Of a stretch of 64,000 bases of DNA, positions 58,498 to 64,000 are shown piece by piece. The DNA is from Sequoia sempervirens. Its lineage: Eukaryota; Streptophyta; Pinopsida; Cupressales; Cupressaceae. A program made the position numbers and the translations under genes. Within the stretch, counting starts at the first letter, position 1. Each line of letters starts with the position of its first letter. The DNA lies in NCBI GenBank assembly GCA_007258455.2, contig VDFB02000001.1:12566754-12630753 (forward strand), given 5' to 3'. The notes beneath the pieces are model-generated. The model worked only from the letters and a program-made list of their open reading frames with translations, was not told where the DNA came from and ran no database searches.

Positions 58498-59763
58498 TGT
58501 AGTTACCGAAATCTAGTCTAAGCCTACGACTTCAATTTCTTCATAATTTGTATTTTGATGGTCATGATTAAATAATTTCAATTATTTAATTATTCTCTAA
58601 AGTTATTCATTTCTTTATTAATTAAATAAATCTATTTATTTAATTAATTTACCTTAACCTTAATTCATCTATTAATTAAATAATCTTAATTATTTGATTA
58701 ATTCTCATTTTCTTTATTCTATCTAATTAATTAAATAAACGCTTTTTATTTAATTATGTTACTAACTAACCTTATCCTTCTTGCCAAATTAAATAAATTC
58801 TTATTTAATTTACCCTTTATCATATGTCAACTATAATTAAATAAATCCTCTATTTATTTAATTATTCATTTAACCCCTTCAACACTTAATTAAATAAATC
58901 TTATTTATTTAATTATTCTTTAAATATCAAATCTTGAATTAAATAAATCATGTAATTCATAAAAAACCTATTTTAATGTTTTCCTCTATATTTAGATAAT
59001 TGTGTAAGTTATCTAAGTATTCACTCTTGCTCAACTCAAGATCTATTTAAATCAGTCAGTTAACTCTAGATTTAGTGTCCAAGTGGCTTTCATGAGTAAT
59101 CTCTTTGTTTTATTAGTTAGTCATCTAATTCTAACTCAATTGCGTGTACATGCATATTAATTAAATATCTCTATTTGATTAATTAAATCTTGTGTGTGCA
59201 TTCAAACAAAGCATTGCTTTAATTCTATCTTTATATTTGTCATGCAAAGACTATTCTTTTATTTTCGAATACCAAACTTGAAGATTAAATCATTTATTTA
59301 ATCTTTATTTCTATTTCTAGTTCTTATCACTCATGTCACTACTAACAGTTATCATAATGCATGTCCAATCTTTCAATCTCAATCGTTCGTTGATCTTTTG
59401 ATCCTGACCTGTCACTCAAATGATCAATTTTCTATAAATTGATTTGTCTTTCATCATTTCAATCTCTCCCGAAATATTATGACTTTTAGAAGCATATCTA
59501 TTATTTGAATCTTTGATGTTTTGCTATCACTATCATAGGTTATACTTGCACAAGAGAAATTTGAGGGAAATTAGACTACAAGGGAAAAATGGAGAAGGGA
59601 AATCAAGGTTATACATGGAATTACGTAGATATTGGGTGAGATTGTTCAGTTTATTTATGTTTTATCTTTCTTTTATTCTCTATTGTTTAGCTTAGATTGC
59701 ATTAGAGCTTTAATTGCATTCTTGTGTGCTTTTAACCTTTCATTGCATTTTCTAGATGTTACA
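58498..59763 (+). repeat. Gypsy-1 3' LTR
   Basis: 1266 bases, starts tgtagttaccg, ends agatgttaca. The AT-palindrome series is at about 58568-58955. Differs from the 5' LTR by many substitutions and a few short indels that balance out. Confidence 0.93.
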
Positions 59764-59768
59764 GAAAG
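59764..59768. repeat. Target-site duplication of the gypsy element, right copy
   Basis: gaaag; copia sequence resumes here. Confidence 0.92.
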
Positions 59769-61029
59769 CAACCACAACTTGTTGCTTACTCATCCAACTA
59801 ATTGCCCTACCAAATAAAGTAAACACAAGCACTGGTGGATCATTTTCTATCAACATCACCTGCCCAGTCTAAATCCACATAACCATGAATATCAAGGGAA
59901 ATCTCATCTCTTATCAAATTACTATGATAACACAATGAATACTTTGAGGTACCCTGTAAATATCTGAAGACTCTTTTAATTACTCTTTTAATTACATCCC
60001 AATGAAATCTATCAAATTACTATGATAACACAAAGAATACTTTGAGGTACCTTGCAAATATCTGAAGATTCTTTTAACTGCATCCCAATAAAATCTACCA
60101 AGATTAGACATATATCTAAAAATAATTCCCATTGCTTGGGTGATGTTTAGTCTAGTACAAACCATAACATGCACCAAACTTCCAATTGCACTTTGGTAAG
60201 ACACTTTATTCATGTCTTCCATCTCTGAAGGGGATGTTGGACAATCTAAAATAGATAACTTTGTTCCAACTGAAAAAGGAACACACAATGCTCTACAATC
60301 CTACATGTTAAACCTTTGTAAAATTGAATTGGAACACTTACTTTTTCCAAGCCATAAATTTCTATTCACACTATCTCTTCTAATTTCCATCCCAATATTG
60401 TGCCTAACTGTACCAAGATATTTCATTTCAAATTTAACTATAAGTTGAGACTTCAATTTTGAACTCATATATTTTCCTTTACCAATAAATTTAATATATC
60501 ATAACATATAATGCAATAAACAAGAAATGGCCACCATCAGTTTTATAATAAATACAATGATCTAATTTAGAACACTGGAATCCCAAACTCAACACATACG
60601 TATCAAATTTCTGGTACCACATCCTAGGACTTTGTTTAGGTCATACAAATATTTCCTCAATTTGCAAAGAAAATTACTTTTACCTTTCACCATGTAGTGC
60701 TTTAGATGTGTCATATAAATCTCCTCCAAGTCACCATGAAGGAAATCCATTTTCACATCCATTTTCTAAACTTCTAAATCATAAGCAACATCAATAGAAA
60801 GTAAAAATCTAATGGATGCCATTTTTGCAATAGGAGAAAATATCTCACCGTAGTCAACACCCTCAACTTGAGAGTAACCTTTTGCAACAAACCTTGCTTT
60901 GTATTTCTCAATACCTCCATTTGAACCAATATTTTTCTTGAACACCCATTTGCAAGCAACAAACTTTTTTCCTTCAGGAAATGGTACTAGATCCCATGTT
61001 CAATTCTTTTCAAAGCTACCATTTCTTCA
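59769..61029 (-). pseudogene. Outer copia reverse transcriptase and start of RNase H (broken)
   Basis: Minus strand. Starts at about 61029 with the EEMVALKR block; VFKKNIGSNGGIEKYKA and VAKGYSQVEGVDY follow in one frame, though shifts and stops break it. The catalytic YVDD box (about 60495-60515) has lost two bases. From 60288 to 59992 the frame shows SYQSAIGSLVHVMVCTR and WDAVKRIFRYLQGTSKY, the linker to RNase H; then VDLDWAGDVDRK and ISWMSKQQ up to the gypsy insertion. A 98-base tandem duplication (59913-60108) lies inside it. Confidence 0.85.
59913..60108. repeat. 98-base tandem duplication in copia RT
   Basis: atcaaattactatgataaca occurs at 59913 and 60011, followed in both by the gaatactttgaggtacc stretch and atctgaaga; a local duplication that adds to the frame damage. 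Confidence 0.85.
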
Positions 61030-61640
61030 TCCATAGAAATCTTCTAGGATTTTGCATTGATGGAAAATCCACATATTATGGAAAATCTATTGATGTGGAT
61101 TTTCCAATCAAAGGAACATCTATAAGACCAAACGTGCATTAGAATGAATAAGATCCATTACACCATAAGATTTTTGAGAACTCAAGTAAAACTAAACACA
61201 AATTGGTTTTTCATAAATGCAATGCTCTCATAAATCAAAATCAGGATTACAATCAGTCAACCCTCCAACAAGGTTTTTATTTTTAAAGGTCCTTAGACCC
61301 TTTTCTCTAATGTGGCCAAGTCCCTGGTACCATAAAAAATTCTTCTCTACAGGTAACTTTGATTCAAAAGAAAGAGCACCCTTTGGTACCCAAAATCCAC
61401 AACCATTCATTGAAGATGAAAACCTCATCTCTTCCAATGAAGTCACCATAGGATTTCTTTCCACAAAAAGTTATATTGCATTCAATAGTGTATGCATCAA
61501 GCTTATACAATGTGTCAAATCCGATACCTCTAGTAATCACCATAGCACCTCTAATGATCTTGCATCTTACATAAGAAAAGACTACTTGCACACCTACATC
61601 TATTAGTTTTCTCGGATAAAAAAATTATGCTAATCCAAGG
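61030..61640 (-). pseudogene. Outer copia GAG-pre-integrase and integrase start, core deleted
   Basis: Minus-strand frame 61464-61228 has LWYQGLGHIREKGLRTFKNK and DCNPDFDL, the GAG-pre-integrase zinc region (the first His of the usual H-x-R-LGH is changed to Tyr-Gln). Just after, DLIHSN has Asn where the first integrase Asp is expected. About 100 bases later the sequence is already in RT (61029), so most of the DDE core and the C-terminal part of integrase are missing. Confidence 0.75.
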
Positions 61641-61776
61641 ATATTGAATACACCATAATCTTTTTTATTCTACCACCAGGAAACTCAATTCTAAATTTAC
61701 CACAACCAACAATATTTAAATGAGAATCATCATCCAAATACACCTTACCTCCATCAAATTCTTCATATTTAGAAAA

Positions 61777-62670
61777 CTAATTTTTATTAGAAGTCACATG
61801 AAAATATGCACCTGAGTCAATTAACCATGCATCATTACCTGCACGAGTAGCCAAAGCTATATTGAATGCATCACCATATTCCTTCTTAGACTTGAAATCA
61901 AAATCAAAATTCTTTTTTTTTTTCATCTTTTCTTCTTTGCAGTCCTTATGAAAGTGTCTAGGTTTACCGTAGTTCCAACAAATAACTTTGGAATTTTTAA
62001 GAGATTTGGATCTCCCCTTAGACTTAAATTTATCACGCTTCTCATTCTTTCCTTTTTCCTTAGATCTTCCATGAACATTCAGAGCCTCCTTAGCACTTAT
62101 GGATACCTTCCTCCTCATCTCTTCAAGAAACAAAGAACCCACCACATCTTTAGCCTTCAATATAACAAAAGTACTCCCAATAGCCATAACAAGAGAATCC
62201 CACAAATGAGGCAAAGAACAAAGCAAGATTTGACATTTATCCTCCTCATCCATTTTAACACCAAGTGATGTCAACTGATCCACCAAAATATTGAATGCTT
62301 CTAGGTGGTCTGCAATTTTTCCACCCTCCCCCATTCTAAAAAAATATAATTTATTTCTCAAGAAAATATTATTCACTAAAGATTCATTTTGATACATTTC
62401 ACCAAGTTTCTTCCATAGTTTTTGTACACAGGTCTCTTCATGGACATTGATTAAAATAGAGTTTTCCAAGCACAATCTGATTAGACCCCTAGCTTTACAG
62501 TCCATAAAATCACATTGAGCAACCAAAGTAGGATATGTGGGTCTTAAAACATTATCATCAAAAACATCCTACATATCTCAATCTATCAACATATCCTCCT
62601 TTAGCTTCCACATCTCAAAAATATTTCCAAAAAAATTCTCCACCTCTATTCTCCTTGATGAACTTGTCAT
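61777..62670 (-). pseudogene. Outer copia gag and protease start (broken)
   Basis: Likely start is the ATG at 62670 (MTSSSRRIEVENFFG); two early stops (near 62590) split it from a 249-codon open stretch beginning 62526. That part holds the UBN2 gag domain (CVQKLWKKLGEMYQNE, YFFRMGEGGKIADHLEAFN, LLCSLPHLWDSLV), a Lys-rich linker and a zinc knuckle CWNYGKPRHFHKDC in which the second Cys is changed to Tyr. It ends in the protease active site AWLIDSGAYFHVT with Asp kept. A stop follows the SNKN shortly after. Confidence 0.85.
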
Positions 62671-62781
62671 CTAAAAAATTTTGCAACAAGATCACAAAGT
62701 ATCTTTTGCACAAGCTCCCACTCAAATATGGATTAGTTCAAAAAACCTAACAACTCGTAACTAAAACAAAAGGTGATCAAG
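62671..62781 (-). other. Outer copia leader
   Basis: Short untranslated leader between primer site and gag; nothing else seen. Confidence 0.6.
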
Positions 62782-62793
62782 CTTTAATACTTG
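62782..62793 (-). promoter_or_regulatory. Decayed primer-binding site of the outer copia
   Basis: gctttaatactt on the plus strand matches the reverse of the tRNA-iMet primer site (gctctgatacca) at 8 of 12 bases and lies exactly at the LTR edge. Confidence 0.55.
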
Positions 62794-63365
62794 TAAGGAA
62801 GTTAAGGTAGGAGAACAACTTCCTACACTAATCTTGAGAGAGTAATGCAAAAATTTATAGATCTTTACAACGGTTACAAAAACTTAAACAAAAATAAACA
62901 TAAATATCATGCATACCACCCACAACACAATGATTTACATGGAGAAAACCCTTTCAGTAAAAAACCCCACTCCCAAAGTTGTCCAATATATTATTCAAAA
63001 ATCACAAAAGATTACAATATACTTGTAGAGTGAGCTTATTATAGGAGTATCACCAACCAATGCCTGAGGGGAAAAATGACTGCTATCAGATTCTCAGAAT
63101 ACATCATAATACACAAATTTAATACAACACCCTCATAAAATAGGGTTTTCTTTTAGGGAAAGAAAAACCAACAAAATATCTAATGTTAGATTTGAGACCT
63201 AATGATGAACGGTCTAGATTTACAATAATAAAAATATATAAAATGTGAGCACCCCCAAACCCTTGTTCGTTGAATGAGCCCCTAGACCCTGCAAGGGGGT
63301 ACCCCCTACACTTACATATCAATAATAAACCTTTTGTAATTGAAAGGTTGAGACACATTTCCCCA
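62793..63365 (-). repeat. Outer copia 5' LTR
   Basis: 573 bases; starts tgtaagg and ends cccca on the plus strand. Contains the same agggggtaccccct palindrome (63294-63307) as the other LTR. Confidence 0.85.
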
Positions 63366-64000
63366 CAACAACCACTAGAGTTATCATTGGGTCTCTTGGG
63401 ATTTTTGTTGACTCCCTCACAAGTCCAAAGGATTGGGGGCTTGTGTCCACCTATTGATAAGGGTTTTGGCTCATTGTGTTAAATGGATCATTCATGCCCT
63501 CACTAGAAATGAAGCCTACAAAATCCTTCTTCGACATTGCATCTCTTTTGTCTATCTGGTTAATTTACCTACTTGGAAGGGTATTGGTTTACAAACCCTT
63601 CTCACCATGAAGGATGTTCATGTTGAGGGTAATTTTGTGGCTAAAAGCATATGGAGATCTTGGGAGGTCATTAAACCTTTCTTTTTTGGAATGATTTTAG
63701 CTTTTACGATGGCATCTCCATTAACTAGAAAAATATCTAGTGGTCCTCATTTGAAAGATCATGGTTGTCCCTTGGCTTGCTTGCCTTGGTTGTGTCTTGT
63801 AATTTTACAAGAAAGGTATCCAATGTGGACACAATATTTATTATCCAAAACTTCTATGATTCAGATGTCATGTAATGAATTCTAGGCTAAATTTTTCCTT
63901 TCTAATCAATATCACAAGACTTTTGACATTGCTATAGGGTGATTTAGGCTTATATGGTTCAAAAAATTGACATTAAATTTTCCAAGCCTTGGTGAAAATA
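63366..64000 (+). pseudogene. LINE-2 ORF2 fragment, right part (after reverse transcriptase)
   Basis: Continues LINE-2 from 33828. In the frames 63366-63480 and 63433-63885 it reads HCVKWIIHALTRNEAYKILLRH, then LPTWKGIGLQTLL, VHVEGNFVAKSIWRSWEVIKPF: the conserved stretch between RT and the zinc-binding region in plant LINE ORF2. The fragment runs off the window end. Confidence 0.65.

Larger units (their letters stand above)
35035..59763 (+). mobile_element. Ty3/gypsy element of the Tat lineage (gypsy-1), with nested insertions
   Basis: Bounded by two 1266-base LTRs with TG...CA ends and a perfect 5-base duplication of copia sequence. Order: 5' LTR, long leader, gag, protease, G-patch region, RT, RNase H, second archaeal-type RNase H, integrase, long repeat-rich 3' region, polypurine tract, 3' LTR. 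A second RNase H before integrase marks the Tat lineage of plant gypsy elements. Removing the two inserted elements and their duplications leaves about 15.3 kb, long as is usual for Tat elements. Several catalytic residues and many codons are lost, so it is inactive. Confidence 0.92.
33829..63365 (-). mobile_element. Outer Ty1/copia element, minus strand, interrupted by a gypsy element
   Basis: Two direct LTRs bound the element (33829-34375 and 62793-63365). Read on the minus strand from the right: 5' LTR, primer site, gag and protease, remains of integrase, RT, then RNase H, polypurine tract and 3' LTR. The RT/RNase H region is split at 35034/59764 by a 24.7-kb gypsy element. Without the insertion it would be about 4.8 kb, in the normal copia range. 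The LTRs differ in length and sequence and all genes are broken, so it is old. A clear target-site duplication is not visible (aaaac on the left; caaca on the right). Confidence 0.88.

Noticed and set aside
1..64000. A new defence, biosynthetic or signalling system
   Set aside because: Every recognisable protein domain in the window belongs to retrotransposons; no cellular enzyme or regulator could be identified.

Overview
The window is plant nuclear DNA, AT-rich and made almost entirely of transposable elements. I found no host protein gene, tRNA gene or functional rRNA gene. The element types (plant L1-type LINEs ending in an RNase H domain, Ty1/copia elements, a Tat-lineage Ty3/gypsy element with two RNase H domains, a MITE, and 5S-rRNA-derived repeats) show a land plant. 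The large intergenic repeat load and long decayed elements suggest a big repeat-rich genome such as a gymnosperm; that last step is inference.

Layout. (1) 1-6858 and 11533-18390 are near-identical copies, offset by exactly 11532 bases; the first ends at a run of exactly 100 N (6859-6958), so an assembly duplication must be considered. The shared segment holds non-coding DNA, a short 5S-derived array, an LTR-like stretch and the start of a LINE. (2) 6959-11532 holds unrecognised DNA, a larger 5S-derived tandem array on the minus strand (363-base period), an inverted partial unit and an LTR-like block. (3) 17346-30990 is LINE-1: ORF1, then ORF2 overlapping it by ATGA, with endonuclease, reverse transcriptase, zinc-binding and RNase H domains, then an unrecognised downstream ORF. 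Its endonuclease is split by a 6.1-kb insertion (19428-25557). (4) 30991-33429 is featureless.

(5) 33430-64000 is a nested stack. A LINE-2 ORF2 fragment (33430-33828 and 63366-64000) is split by a minus-strand copia element (33829-63365). That is split by a plus-strand Tat-type gypsy element (35035-59763; 1266-base LTRs, TSD gaaag). The gypsy element is itself split by a 4.6-kb solo-LTR-like element (38448-43052; TSD ccttg) and by a 4.86-kb LTR element that encodes only gag-protease (47072-51926; TSD atatt). A 178-base MITE sits in the copia element. The relative divergence of LTR pairs by eye agrees with this order: the inner gag-only element is youngest, the outer copia oldest.

Function. 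Nearly all reading frames are broken. The stops and catalytic losses are mainly C-to-T or G-to-A changes (Gln, Arg or Trp codons to stop; catalytic Asp to Asn), as expected from deamination of methylated cytosines in silenced elements. The only long intact ORF is the gag-protease at 49252-50571. I see no cellular pathway or operon and no clear new biological system. The most interesting items are the 5S-derived tandem arrays with intact Pol III internal control boxes, the gag-only element, the palindrome-rich gypsy LTRs, and the unknown ORF at the LINE-1 3' end.
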